NCBI RefSeq assembly: GCF_014898095.1
Contig: NZ_CP062946.1
Location: forward strand, 1,302,001-1,366,000
DNA: 64,000 nt
Source: Thalassotalea sp. LPB0316
GTDB taxonomy: Bacteria; Pseudomonadota; Gammaproteobacteria; Enterobacterales; Alteromonadaceae
Direction: 5' to 3'
The notes under the pieces were generated by a model. The model did not search any database, had not been told where the DNA came from, and worked only from the letters and a program-made list of their open reading frames with translations. Positions 20,226 through 29,624 of this stretch are shown here, piece after piece (the first letter of the stretch is position 1; each line of letters opens with the position of its first letter). Both the position numbers and the translations under genes were made by a program.

Positions 20226-20239
20226 TACATACGTATGCA
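20226..20239. promoter_or_regulatory. Putative LacI-family operator, copy 1
   Basis: Reads TACATACGTATGCA, 13 of 14 positions identical to the perfect palindrome at 20266. A central CG within an even palindrome is typical of LacI-family operators. The centres of the two copies are 40 bp apart, close to four helical turns. Confidence 0.65.
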
Positions 20240-20265
20240 TCGAAAGATAGACGATTAAACTAGGG

Positions 20266-20279
20266 TGCATACGTATGCA
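20266..20279. promoter_or_regulatory. Putative LacI-family operator, copy 2 (perfect palindrome)
   Basis: Reads TGCATACGTATGCA, a perfect 14-bp palindrome about 190 bp upstream of glgP. A 13/14 match also lies upstream of the sugar transporter at 42831, next to a LacI-family gene. Assignment to that regulator is an inference from shared sequence and function. Confidence 0.7.
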
Positions 20280-20771
20280 CGTGACATTGAAAATTATCTG
20301 CTTAGCTAGCACTCAATTATCAGTAATCACTGATTGAATGAGAAAAATATCTCGACACCTAGCTGGGTGAACTGTAAAGAAATAGCGACAACTGTGTTAA
20401 CGCTTTGTTAATTGCTCAATTGCTGGAAAAAATATGAAAAAATTTTTTATAAAATTTTTTTAGCTTTAAATACGAAATCTTTCATATTAATGATATGTCG
20501 ATTTAAATTCTTATATCTCGGTATTTAAAGGGGTGGCGATGAGTTTTGAGTTGGGTTGAGTTTTTGAAAAACTTCGTAGTTGGATATTCTGGTAGGACTT
20601 GTTCATTAGTTTTTGCAGGATTTTTGCTCAATATCGGGTTGTAAACGGCTTGTAGCTGTTTTATAACAGATATGTCAATTAAGACGATTGCGTAATTTTT
20701 TACTCGCAATTAAATAATAAATAACCGGTAAACATTACTGGTAAAAAAATAAGAATTTAAGGGAAGGAAAC

Positions 20772-23348
20772 ATGTCTAAAACATTTCGTACGGGCAGCCT
20801 AGCATTAGCGGTAGGCTTAGCTCTTGGAACTGTTCCTGCTTATGCTGATGACGCAGAAGCAGCGAAAGCTAAAGACGTTGAAAAAATTGTTGTTGTAGGC
20901 TCACGTGCAGCACCTCGTTCAATCGCAGACTCTGCTGTACCTGTAGATATCGTTGGTGGTGACGAATTAGGTCGTTCTGGTTCATCAGATATGCTTGATC
21001 AGTTAGCAACATCAGTACCATCATTCAACGTGCGTGCTCAACCAATTTCTGATGCGGCAACGTTAATTCGCCCAGTTAACTTGCGTGGTTTATCATCAGA
21101 TTCAACACTTGTACTTTTAAACGGTAAACGTCGCCATCGTGCGTCAGTTATCGCTTTCCAAGGTGGTGGTGTTAACGATGGTGCACAAGGTCCAGATATC
21201 TCAGTTATTCCGAGTGCAGCGTTAAAGCAAGTTGAAGTTTTACGTGACGGTGCTGCCGCTCAATACGGTTCTGATGCTATCGCTGGTGTAATGAACTTCG
21301 TATTAAAAGATGCTGCTGACGGTGGTTCTTTGTCAGTTAAAGCTGGTCAATTCTATGAAGGTGACGGCGACACAGTAACGATTGACGGTAACATTGGTTT
21401 ACCATTAAGCGATGACGGTTTTGCTAACTTAAGCTTCCAATACAAAAATGCTGATGCAACTTCACGTTCAGTACAACGCCCAGATGCACAAAACTTGATC
21501 GACAATGGTAATACATTCGTTAACGATCCTGCACAAATTTGGGGTAACCCAGAAATTTCTGACGATATTACTATTTTTGGTAACTTCGGCTTAGATTTAG
21601 GTAATGACAAAGAAGCTTACATGTTCGGTAACTACTCTGAGCGTGATGTTGTTGGTGGCTTCTACTACCGTAACCCACATAACCGTGGCAACGTATACTC
21701 AATTGATGGTGGCGAAACACTATTAGTTGGTGATATCGCTCAAGCAGGTGGCGCGGCGCGTACTTGTGCTGTGGTTAATATTCCTAAGAACCCTGACGGC
21801 TCAGATGGTAACGTATTAGAATCAGCTGAATATCAAGCAATGCTAGCTGATCCTAACTGTTTCTCAATGAACCAAATTTTCCCTGGCGGTTATACGCCGG
21901 CGTTTGGTGGTAACATTGTTGATACGGCGTTAACAATGGGTACACGTGGTGATATCCATTCTGGCTTCTTAAAAGACTGGCGCTACGATATCTCAGGTAC
22001 AGTTGGTCGCAACGCGTCAAGCTTTAACCTATCAAATACTTTAAACCCATCGTTAGGTTTAGAGACACCAACTGATTTTGACACTGGTAGCTACATTCAA
22101 CTTGAGAAAATGTTCAACGTTGATTTAGTACGCGGTATTAATGTCGATGCGCTAGATGAGCCAATCAACTTAGCTATGGGTATGGAGTTCCGTGAAGAGT
22201 CATTTGAAATTATCTCAGGTGAAGAAGCTTCTTGGAAAGCTGGTCCATATGCCGACCAAGGTTTCAACATTGGTTCTCACGGCTTTAAAGGCTTTGGTCC
22301 TGAAGCTCAAGGCTTAAATGATCGTCGCTCAGTAGCAGCTTACATCGATACAGAAACTTACTTCACTGAAGACTTTATGGTTGGTGCAGCGTTGCGTTTT
22401 GAAGATTACAGCACCTTTGGTAACACAACCGATTACAAGTTGACGTTCCAATATTCAGTGTCTGATGACTTCTCATTACGTGGTTCAACAAGTACGGGTT
22501 TCCGTGCGCCAACAGTTGGTCAAGCTAACGTTGTTAACACGGCAACATCATTAGTTAATGGTGAACTAATTCAAAGCTTCTTAGCGCCACCAACTGATCC
22601 ACTATCAGCTTTCTACGGCGGTAAAGAGTTAACACCAGAAGAGTCTAAGTCGTACGCCTTTGGTGGTGTCTACCAAAGTGGTGATTTCTTCTTAACCGTT
22701 GACTACTACAACATTGAAGTAACTGATCGTATTGCACAATCTAGCCAAATCGATGTTTTAGCCGAAGACTACGATGAGTTGAGAGCACTCGGTGTTAAGA
22801 ACCCAGAATTAATTTCAGCGGTGACTTACTTTGCTAACGACTTTGATACAACAACTCAAGGTCTTGATATTGTTGCAAACTACTCAATGCAGTTATTTGA
22901 CGGCGATACGCAATTTAGCTTTGCTTACAACTGGAATGAAACAACGGTTGACAAGTTCAATCCAGAAACAACAGATGAAGGTAAAGTTCGTCGCTTAGAA
23001 GAAGGTATGCCGAATCACCGCGGTACGTTAACTATGTCTCAGCAATGGGATAGCGTACAAATGTTCGTTCGTGCTAACTACTTCGGTAAGTACTACGCTG
23101 TGCATGCAGATGATACATCTGATTGGGGTAGTGAGACAGCTGACTCAGCAATTACTTTCGATGCTGAATTAAGCTACTTCATCAACGACGACTTCTCTGT
23201 TGCTGTTGGCGCTAACAACATCTTTGATCAAGAAGCTCAAGAGCTGAAAGATGGCACATACGGTGTGTTAGGTGCTAAGTACTACGAAAGTGGTCCATTC
23301 GATTACAACGGTGGTTACTACTACGCGAAGTTAACTTATAGCTTCTAA
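20772..23348 (+). CDS. TonB-dependent outer-membrane receptor (possibly maltodextrin-related)
   Basis: The 858-residue protein starts with a signal peptide (cut after AYA), then a TonB box-like EKIVVVGSR, a plug domain (about 50-175, with RGLSSDSTLVLLNGKRR and DGAAAQYGSDAIAGVMNFVLK) and a 22-strand barrel ending in the aromatic YAKLTYSF. GGAAGG precedes the ATG. TonB receptors take up large or scarce substrates using the proton-motive force. It is divergent from the alpha-glucan operon with shared palindromes between, so a role in maltodextrin uptake, as for MalA of Caulobacter, is plausible but not shown by the protein sequence itself. Confidence 0.85.
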   Translation: MSKTFRTGSLALAVGLALGTVPAYADDAEAAKAKDVEKIVVVGSRAAPRSIADSAVPVDIVGGDELGRSGSSDMLDQLATSVPSFNVRAQPISDAATLIRPVNLRGLSSDSTLVLLNGKRRHRASVIAFQGGGVNDGAQGPDISVIPSAALKQVEVLRDGAAAQYGSDAIAGVMNFVLKDAADGGSLSVKAGQFYEGDGDTVTIDGNIGLPLSDDGFANLSFQYKNADATSRSVQRPDAQNLIDNGNTFVNDPAQIWGNPEISDDITIFGNFGLDLGNDKEAYMFGNYSERDVVGGFYYRNPHNRGNVYSIDGGETLLVGDIAQAGGAARTCAVVNIPKNPDGSDGNVLESAEYQAMLADPNCFSMNQIFPGGYTPAFGGNIVDTALTMGTRGDIHSGFLKDWRYDISGTVGRNASSFNLSNTLNPSLGLETPTDFDTGSYIQLEKMFNVDLVRGINVDALDEPINLAMGMEFREESFEIISGEEASWKAGPYADQGFNIGSHGFKGFGPEAQGLNDRRSVAAYIDTETYFTEDFMVGAALRFEDYSTFGNTTDYKLTFQYSVSDDFSLRGSTSTGFRAPTVGQANVVNTATSLVNGELIQSFLAPPTDPLSAFYGGKELTPEESKSYAFGGVYQSGDFFLTVDYYNIEVTDRIAQSSQIDVLAEDYDELRALGVKNPELISAVTYFANDFDTTTQGLDIVANYSMQLFDGDTQFSFAYNWNETTVDKFNPETTDEGKVRRLEEGMPNHRGTLTMSQQWDSVQMFVRANYFGKYYAVHADDTSDWGSETADSAITFDAELSYFINDDFSVAVGANNIFDQEAQELKDGTYGVLGAKYYESGPFDYNGGYYYAKLTYSF

Positions 23349-23365
23349 TCGTAGCTAATAGCGAT

Positions 23366-23393
23366 AAAACGCTCCTCAATTGAGGGGCGTTTT
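23366..23393 (+). terminator. Intrinsic terminator of the TonB receptor gene
   Basis: A 13-bp stem with one G-T pair (23366-23378 with 23381-23393) runs into a T8 tract, 18 bp after the receptor stop. Confidence 0.85.
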
Positions 23394-23461
23394 TTTTGTA
23401 CTAATAAAAAGCGTAGCAAGTTAATAAGTGAAGTAAGGTTAGTCATTTTGATTAGGTATAA

Positions 23462-23489
23462 AAAAACCACTCGTTTATGAGTGGTTTTT
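23462..23489 (-). terminator. Intrinsic terminator of tolC
   Basis: A perfect 11-bp stem (23462-23472 with 23479-23489) with a 6-base loop ends in a T run on the minus strand, 20 bp past the tolC stop. Confidence 0.85.
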
Positions 23490-23508
23490 CTGTCGCCATT
23501 AGCAGTAA

Positions 23509-24846
23509 TTAACTCGCTGACTTTAATCCAGCTTGAATTGCTGTAATGTCGGCCTCAGTAATCGTACCTGCTGCACGCTTTAACGCTAATATCGAATTGA
23601 TGTAAGCATAACGCGTTGATGAGAGGTTGCGCTTGGCGTTGTATAAGTTACGCGTGCTTTGTAATACGTCAACGATAGTACGCGTACCTACTTCAAAGCC
23701 AGCTTCAGTCGCTTTAAGTGCACTTTCTGCAGAAATTACTGATTGCTCTAATGCTTTAATCGCTGAGACAGTAGCAATAACTGTGTTGTAGGCATTGCGC
23801 GTATTACGAACAACTGCGCGTTGAGTAGACTGTAAACCTTGGCTAGAGGCAACATACAAGCTTTGTGCTTGACGAACCGAACTCGAAATTGCACCACCTG
23901 CGTAAATCGGTACATTTAATTGTACGCCAATTGATGATGAATCTAATTGCGGGTCAAGGGTATTATTTTTGATCGTGTTATCAGATTGCTGATAGCTCGC
24001 TTTTAAATCGAGCGTAGGGTAGTGCCCACTGCGCGCGATGTTGATGTTTTCTTTTGAAATATCTACCGAAACTTTTTGACCAAGAATTTCTAAGTTTTTC
24101 GTTTCTGCTACTTGTTGCCACTCATCTGCACTGGTCGGGGCTGGTGCCGATGCACTAAAGCGCATGGTATCTAGGACATCTAAGTCACGAGGGTACACGT
24201 TAGTAATTTCACGTAGTGACTCACTCGCGCTAGCTAATTGATTTTCTGCTTGGATCACTGCTGTTACGGCATTGTCGTATTGGGCTTGCGCTTCGTGAAC
24301 ATCGGTAATCGCGGTTAAACCCACTGAAAAGCGTTGCTTGGTTTGTTCTAGTTGACGCTCAATTGCTTTTAGCTCGGCATTAGCAAACTCTAAATCATCT
24401 TGTGCGCTTAACACACCGAAGTAGGCATTAGCTACGCGAACAATTAAGTCTTGTTTGGCTGATTGATAAGATAAATCACTTAAATGCGCTGATTTTTTCG
24501 CGTTATCTAGTTTTAGCCATGAGTCGTGATGATATAGCTGCATTGATAGGTTCGCGCCCCAAGTGGTGTTGTTGATATCTGTACTGATAATATCAAAATT
24601 TGGTCCAATCACTCTGTCATCTTGGAGTCTAGTAGCAGCTGCGAAAGCATTGATTTGCGGTAATAGCACTGAGCGTGCCTGCGTAATCCCTTCTTTTGAT
24701 GCATCAAACTCTGCTTGTGCTTTTAAAATTACCGGATCATTGACTAACGCGAGCTTGTAATTCTCGAGAATGTCAGAAGACTGAGCTGAAAACCCAACCC
24801 CTACACTTGCTAAGCCCACCATAACTGATAGCAGTTTGCTTTTCAT
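23509..24846 (-). CDS. tolC: TolC-family outer-membrane channel
   Basis: The 445-residue protein has a signal peptide (about 1-23) and the duplicated TolC layout: two long helical/coiled repeats each flanked by beta strands, with DDLEFANAELKAIERQLEQT in the first repeat and SAESALKATEAGFEVGTRTIVDV in the second. It forms the trimeric exit duct for RND pumps and type I secretion. It is divergent from nudF, exactly as in E. coli. AAGG precedes the start. It could serve the RND pump at 949-5120, which has no outer-membrane factor of its own. Confidence 0.92.
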   Translation of the reverse strand: MKSKLLSVMVGLASVGVGFSAQSSDILENYKLALVNDPVILKAQAEFDASKEGITQARSVLLPQINAFAAATRLQDDRVIGPNFDIISTDINNTTWGANLSMQLYHHDSWLKLDNAKKSAHLSDLSYQSAKQDLIVRVANAYFGVLSAQDDLEFANAELKAIERQLEQTKQRFSVGLTAITDVHEAQAQYDNAVTAVIQAENQLASASESLREITNVYPRDLDVLDTMRFSASAPAPTSADEWQQVAETKNLEILGQKVSVDISKENINIARSGHYPTLDLKASYQQSDNTIKNNTLDPQLDSSSIGVQLNVPIYAGGAISSSVRQAQSLYVASSQGLQSTQRAVVRNTRNAYNTVIATVSAIKALEQSVISAESALKATEAGFEVGTRTIVDVLQSTRNLYNAKRNLSSTRYAYINSILALKRAAGTITEADITAIQAGLKSAS

Positions 24847-25006
24847 ATTTAACCTTTTCCCTTGTACATTGGTTTGCTAATTACTCTTTTACACTTATGG
24901 TAAAGTGTTTTAGCTACTAACCAAAACTATTAACTGTTTAATATCTAACTGTAGTGTAACAAATTATTTTTATTTTACATTTTTAATTATGAGAAAAAAA
25001 TAGCGC

Positions 25007-25645
25007 ATGAATACGCATAAAGATCTTTTATTTCAATATGATAGTCAAGATTTTAGGGTTGAATCCATTACAACTTGTTACAAAGGCTTCTTCTCAATTA
25101 ACAAATATAAGCTCTCACACCGCACTTTTCACGGAGAAAACAGTCAACTAATCGAGCGCGAGATGTTCGAACGGGGTGATGCAGTCGTATTAATGCCATA
25201 CGATCCGATTAAAGATACGGTTATTTTTAATGAACAATTTCGCGTGGGTGCAATTAATCGAGAATATTCCCCTTGGTTGATTGAGTTTATCGCAGGTATG
25301 TTCGGTGAAAATGAAAATCCAATTGATGTAGCGATCAGGGAAGCAAAAGAAGAAGCTAATCTCGATGTTGACGCAAAACAAGTGTTTCACATCATGAACT
25401 ATTTATCGAGCCCAGGCGGTACTAATGAACAGCTACATCTATACGGTGCGATAGTCGATAGTGAGGGTGTTGGGGGGATTTATGGTTTACCTGAAGAAGC
25501 TGAAGATATTAAAGTTCATGTAGTTAAGCGAGCAGATGCGATGACGTTGCTAGAGCAGGGTAAAATCAATAACGGCGTGACCATTATTGCGTTACAATGG
25601 TTGGCGTTAAACGCAGACAAATTACGGGCTAAATATACAACATAG
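25007..25645 (+). CDS. nudF: ADP-ribose pyrophosphatase (Nudix)
   Basis: The 212-residue protein has the Nudix helix AIREAKEEANLDV (about 107-119) preceded by FIAGMFGENENP; the usual Gly near the end of the box is Asn here. Other ADPRase family features are EQFRVGAI and SPGGTNEQLHLY. It hydrolyses ADP-ribose to AMP and ribose-5-phosphate. It is the first gene of a nudF-yqiB-cpdA-yqiA-parE run conserved with E. coli, which strengthens the call. Confidence 0.9.
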   Translation: MNTHKDLLFQYDSQDFRVESITTCYKGFFSINKYKLSHRTFHGENSQLIEREMFERGDAVVLMPYDPIKDTVIFNEQFRVGAINREYSPWLIEFIAGMFGENENPIDVAIREAKEEANLDVDAKQVFHIMNYLSSPGGTNEQLHLYGAIVDSEGVGGIYGLPEEAEDIKVHVVKRADAMTLLEQGKINNGVTIIALQWLALNADKLRAKYTT

Positions 25646-25653
25646 GTATTGAC

Positions 25654-26121
25654 GTGGCATTGTTTAAAAAATATCGACCAAACCTAGTAAACTTGATGCA
25701 GCTAAGCGAAGCTAACTACATGTTAATTATACGCTTATTAGCTGATAACAGCGTGCCCGGTGAAGTGCGAGAGTTTTTTATTAATGATCATTTGTCTTAT
25801 CACCTTGAGGTGCAAGAGGTCACTAAGTACACCTCTAAAATAGCTTTTATGCAGTCATCTAAAATGTCGGGCTTGAGCGTAGGTGAGCATTTGCGACCGA
25901 ATATGGTGATCCGCTTGTACCACGATGCAAAAACCAGTGAAGTGATTTCAAGCCAGCACGTAGCTAAAATTGCCCCGCGTTATGACTACCCAAACAAGCA
26001 GATGCATTTACCCAACGAAAAACAACAGGTGATGATGTTTTTAAAAGAGTGGCTGCAGCTGTGTTTAACCCAAGGCCAAGTCAACATTAGTCACCTTCCT
26101 CATATTATCAAAGGCTCATGA
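25654..26121 (+). CDS. yqiB: DUF1249 protein (YqiB)
   Basis: The 155-residue protein starts with GTG at 25654 (8 bases after nudF) and carries the DUF1249 pattern RPNLVNLMQLSEANY at the N-terminus and HDAKTSEVISSQ in the middle. It has no signal peptide or membrane segment. The function of the family is unknown; its fixed place between nudF and cpdA in gammaproteobacteria is the main clue. Its stop overlaps the cpdA start (ATGA). Confidence 0.88.
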   Translation: MALFKKYRPNLVNLMQLSEANYMLIIRLLADNSVPGEVREFFINDHLSYHLEVQEVTKYTSKIAFMQSSKMSGLSVGEHLRPNMVIRLYHDAKTSEVISSQHVAKIAPRYDYPNKQMHLPNEKQQVMMFLKEWLQLCLTQGQVNISHLPHIIKGS

Positions 26122-26879
26122 AAATTAAGTTTGCTCAAATCAGCGATAGTCACTTATTTGCCCAGCCTGATGGCCAGCATTTTGGCGCGCGCGTGTGGCC
26201 GCAATTGTTAGTCGTTCTTGAGCAAATCAAGCAGTGTACTGATATTAAATTTATCGTTTTTACCGGGGATTTGACGCAAGATCACAGTGTTGAGTCTTAT
26301 CAATTGTTTAATCGAGCTTTTGTCGAAGCCAAGATAACCATCCCGGTATATTATTTGGCTGGCAATCACGACGATCCCGCGTTGCTTGATAAGTATTTAT
26401 CGCATGATGTGTTCAATAAATGTAAAACCGTTGAGTGTGGAACTTGGCAAATTCAGCTCATCGATAGCAAAAGCAATACACCAGCGGGCAATATAAGTAC
26501 GACAGAATTAGCGCGCATAAAGGCGCTAGATGAGGCATATCATCAGTGCTTATTAATGCATCATCACCCAGTAGATGTCGGTTATTTTATTGATCGACAC
26601 GGCCTGAAAAACCAAGCTGAATTTTGGCTTGCGATAAAATCGTGCTCAGCGATCAGAATGATTAGCTGTGGTCATGTTCATCGCGGCATGACATTGTCAG
26701 CACCTGAAATGTTAGAGCGAACTGTCGAGCTTTATTCAAGCCCGGCGACGTCGATTACATTTGCCAAACATCCTAGTCAGTTAATTGCCGAGTATGACGA
26801 TATTGGTTATCGAATTTTTGAGCTCGATGACAATGGCAATGTCTCCTCCTGTGTAAAACATATACCTTTAGTAAGCTAG
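26118..26879 (+). CDS. cpdA: 3',5'-cyclic AMP phosphodiesterase
   Basis: The 253-residue protein is a class III calcineurin-like phosphoesterase with the metal-binding series ISDSHL, TGDLTQD, GNHDD, MHHHPVD and CGHVHRG in order. CpdA hydrolyses cAMP to AMP and so dampens CRP signalling. Its start overlaps the yqiB stop by four bases, and yqiA starts 4 bases after it, so it sits in a tight operon. Confidence 0.92.
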   Translation: MKIKFAQISDSHLFAQPDGQHFGARVWPQLLVVLEQIKQCTDIKFIVFTGDLTQDHSVESYQLFNRAFVEAKITIPVYYLAGNHDDPALLDKYLSHDVFNKCKTVECGTWQIQLIDSKSNTPAGNISTTELARIKALDEAYHQCLLMHHHPVDVGYFIDRHGLKNQAEFWLAIKSCSAIRMISCGHVHRGMTLSAPEMLERTVELYSSPATSITFAKHPSQLIAEYDDIGYRIFELDDNGNVSSCVKHIPLVS

Positions 26880-26883
26880 TTTA

Positions 26884-27459
26884 ATGCCTAAACACATTCT
26901 TCATATCCACGGTTTTAATTCATCACCTCAGTCGTTTAAAGCTCAGCAGAGCAAAGCCTTTTTTGCTCAATACTATCCCCAACTGATGTTTCACTGCCCG
27001 CAAATCGCCAATACTCCTAGCGCTGCCATTAAGCAATTAACTGAGCTAATAGATCGTTATCCGAATGAGCAATGGTATTTGATTGGCTCGTCACTTGGCG
27101 GCTATTTCTCCAGCTATTTAGCGGAGCGCTTCAACCTTAAAGCGGCTCTAGTAAACCCCGCAGTAAAACCGTATCAGCTGCTCAGTGATTATGTAGGCGT
27201 GCAAATAAATCCCTACACGCAAGAGAAATTCGAGGTCACAACGGATTTTATTGATGATTTGAAGCAACTTGAACAGTTTAAAATCAAAGAAAAAAATTAT
27301 CTTGTCATGGTACAAACCCATGATGAAGTGTTAAATTACCAAGACGCTGTAGAAAAATATCAAAACTGCCAGTTAATTGTCCAACAAGGTGGCGATCACA
27401 GTTTTGTTAATTTCGAGAAAATGCTACCAACTATTGTTAAATTCTTTGATTTACCGTAA
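26884..27459 (+). CDS. yqiA: YqiA-family alpha/beta-hydrolase esterase
   Basis: The 191-residue protein has HIHGFNSSPQS (oxyanion region), the nucleophile elbow GSSLGGYFSSYLAERF, and a C-terminal GGDHSF carrying the catalytic His. E. coli YqiA has esterase activity on acyl-CoA and short esters, with an uncertain physiological role. It lies between cpdA and parE as in E. coli; parE follows after 72 bp. Confidence 0.9.
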   Translation: MPKHILHIHGFNSSPQSFKAQQSKAFFAQYYPQLMFHCPQIANTPSAAIKQLTELIDRYPNEQWYLIGSSLGGYFSSYLAERFNLKAALVNPAVKPYQLLSDYVGVQINPYTQEKFEVTTDFIDDLKQLEQFKIKEKNYLVMVQTHDEVLNYQDAVEKYQNCQLIVQQGGDHSFVNFEKMLPTIVKFFDLP

Positions 27460-27531
27460 AACTATAGCCTAATAGCCAAATCAGCATATTTAGCTTTAGC
27501 AACCAATAACTATAACGATTAGATACCACTC

Positions 27532-29421
27532 ATGAGCGAACAATATAATTCAGATTCTATCGAGGTACTCAGTGGCTTAGAGCCAGTGCGTCGTCGTCCC
27601 GGCATGTATACCGATACCAATCGACCAAACCACTTAGGTCAAGAGGTAATAGATAACTCAGTTGATGAGGCATTAGCTGGGCACGCTCAAAATATTACTG
27701 TTATTTTAGATAAAGATCAGTCACTTGAAGTATTAGATGACGGTCGTGGTATGCCAACAGATATTCACCCTGAAGAAGGTGTTTCAGGCGTAGAGCTCAT
27801 TTTTAGTAAATTACACGCAGGTGGTAAATTTTCGAATAAAAACTATCAATTCTCCGGTGGTTTACACGGGGTTGGTATTTCAGTGGTTAATGCTTTATCG
27901 ACCCGTGTAGAAGTGAGTGTTAAACGCGATAGTAAAGTGTTTGAAATGGCCTTTGAAAACGGCGAAAAGGTTGAAGAGCTAAAAGAAGTTGGCACAGTAG
28001 GTAAGCGCAACACGGGTACTCGTGTTAAGTTTTGGCCTGATGCGAGTTACTTTGATTCACCTAAATTTTCTGCGCTTAAGTTAAAACATTTATTAAAGGC
28101 CAAAGCCGTATTGTGTCCGGGCTTAACGATTAAGTTTCACGACAAAAACGACGGATCTAAAGAGAGTTGGTGTTATGAAGATGGCTTACGCGATTACTTA
28201 AAAGAATCAGTAAAGAGCTATGTTAGCTTGCCAGAAGAGCCGTTTATTGGTTCGTTTTCATCACAAAATGAAGCAGCAGATTGGGCGGTAACGTGGTTGC
28301 CAGAAGGCGGAGAGTCGATTGGTGAAAGCTATGTTAACTTAATTCCAACGATCCAAGGTGGTACTCATGTTAACGGCTTACGCCAAGGTTTACTTGAGTC
28401 GTTACGTGAATTTTGTGAGTTTAGGAATTTATTACCGCGCGGCGTTAAATTAACGCCTGATGATATTTGGGACAAATGTAGCTTTATTTTGTCAGTTAAA
28501 ATGCAAGATCCGCAATTTGCTGGCCAAACTAAAGAGCGCTTATCGTCACGTCAATGTGCCGCGTTTGTTACTGGCGTGGTAAAAGACGCGTTTAGTTTAT
28601 GGCTTAATGAACACACTGAAATAGCGGAAAGCCTGGCAGAATTTTGTATCTCAAATGCTCAACGTCGACTGCGCGCTAGCAAAAAAGTTGTCCGTAAAAA
28701 GGTGACTCAAGGGCCTGCTTTACCGGGTAAGTTAACTGACTGTGGTAGCCAAGACCCAACGCGAACTGAATTGTTTTTAGTTGAGGGTGATTCTGCCGGC
28801 GGTAGTGCTAAACAAGCACGAGATCGCGAAATTCAGGCAGTAATGCCGTTGCGCGGTAAAATATTAAATACTTGGGAAGTTGAGTCAGGGCAGATTCTCG
28901 CTTCACAAGAAGTTCACGATATTTCTGTTGCGCTGGGTATTGACCCAGAGAGTGAAGATTTATCGAACTTGCGCTACGGCAAAATTTGTATTCTAGCCGA
29001 CGCCGACTCTGACGGTCTGCACATTGCAACCCTATTGTGTGCACTGTTTACCCAGCATTTCTTGCCATTAGTGCAAGCGGGACACGTTTATGTCGCGATG
29101 CCGCCGTTATACCGTATTGATATTGGTAAAGAGGTTTATTACGCGCTAGATGAGGCAGAAAAAGACGGCGTATTAGATCGCATCGAAGCGGAGAAAAAAC
29201 GCGGTAAGGTCAATGTGCAACGCTTTAAGGGCTTGGGTGAAATGAACCCGATGCAATTGCGCGAAACGACAATGGACCCAAATACCCGTCGGTTAGTTCA
29301 ACTGACGGTTGACGAGTATGATGAAACGATGGAAACCATGGATATGCTGCTGTCGAAAAAGCGCAGTGGCGATCGCAAAGACTGGTTGCAACAGCACGGT
29401 GATTTAGCACAAATCCAATAA
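27532..29421 (+). CDS. parE: DNA topoisomerase IV subunit B
   Basis: The 629-residue protein has the GHKL ATPase motifs EVIDNSVDEALAG, DDGRGMP and GGLHGVGISVVNALS, the TOPRIM block LVEGDSAGGSAKQ with DADSDG, and the C-terminal QRFKGLGEMNP. It forms the A2B2 enzyme with ParC that decatenates daughter chromosomes. It closes the nudF-parE operon. Length equals that of E. coli ParE (630 aa). parC is 11 kb away on the same strand. Confidence 0.96.
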   Translation: MSEQYNSDSIEVLSGLEPVRRRPGMYTDTNRPNHLGQEVIDNSVDEALAGHAQNITVILDKDQSLEVLDDGRGMPTDIHPEEGVSGVELIFSKLHAGGKFSNKNYQFSGGLHGVGISVVNALSTRVEVSVKRDSKVFEMAFENGEKVEELKEVGTVGKRNTGTRVKFWPDASYFDSPKFSALKLKHLLKAKAVLCPGLTIKFHDKNDGSKESWCYEDGLRDYLKESVKSYVSLPEEPFIGSFSSQNEAADWAVTWLPEGGESIGESYVNLIPTIQGGTHVNGLRQGLLESLREFCEFRNLLPRGVKLTPDDIWDKCSFILSVKMQDPQFAGQTKERLSSRQCAAFVTGVVKDAFSLWLNEHTEIAESLAEFCISNAQRRLRASKKVVRKKVTQGPALPGKLTDCGSQDPTRTELFLVEGDSAGGSAKQARDREIQAVMPLRGKILNTWEVESGQILASQEVHDISVALGIDPESEDLSNLRYGKICILADADSDGLHIATLLCALFTQHFLPLVQAGHVYVAMPPLYRIDIGKEVYYALDEAEKDGVLDRIEAEKKRGKVNVQRFKGLGEMNPMQLRETTMDPNTRRLVQLTVDEYDETMETMDMLLSKKRSGDRKDWLQQHGDLAQIQ

Positions 29422-29624
29422 GTGGTTTAAGTGAAGCTGACCTAGGTTAACGGTTAGCTATTTGCTCTAGCTTCTAACATGTTGGGGGGGAGGCTGCAAA
29501 TATCCTAGTATTGCGTTTTGATGTGCTTATGCCAAAGCCTAATAAATATTGGGCTTTGGCGAATTAAACAGGCATAAAAAAGTAGCCTAAACTATCCTTG
29601 TTGCCTGTTTAACTTGAGCGCATA

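Larger units (their letters stand above)
20080..20771. other. Divergent intergenic region between glgP and a TonB receptor
   Basis: This 692-bp gap holds two palindromes (20226-20239 and 20266-20279), a plausible minus-strand promoter for glgP at about 20171-20204 (TTGCCC, 18 bases, TAATCA), a very AT-rich tract (about 20430-20470), and an imperfect inverted repeat ACCGGTAA/TTACTGGT just upstream of the receptor's ribosome-binding site. I see no convincing gene; the short frames present lack ribosome-binding sites. Confidence 0.6.

Noticed and set aside
20503-20709. 68-codon minus-strand frame upstream of the TonB receptor
   Set aside because: It lies in very AT-rich promoter DNA and has no ribosome-binding site or recognisable features.
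29484-29490. Run of seven G downstream of parE, considered as a second phase-variable tract
   Set aside because: It lies in non-coding DNA after the parE stop, with no reading frame or clear promoter depending on it.
29531-29610. Inverted repeats GCCAAAGCC/GGCTTTGGC and AAACAGGCA/TGCCTGTTT considered as terminators between parE and speB
   Set aside because: Neither has a convincing T run in the right place, and the second has a loop of more than 25 bases; kept only as weak structure.
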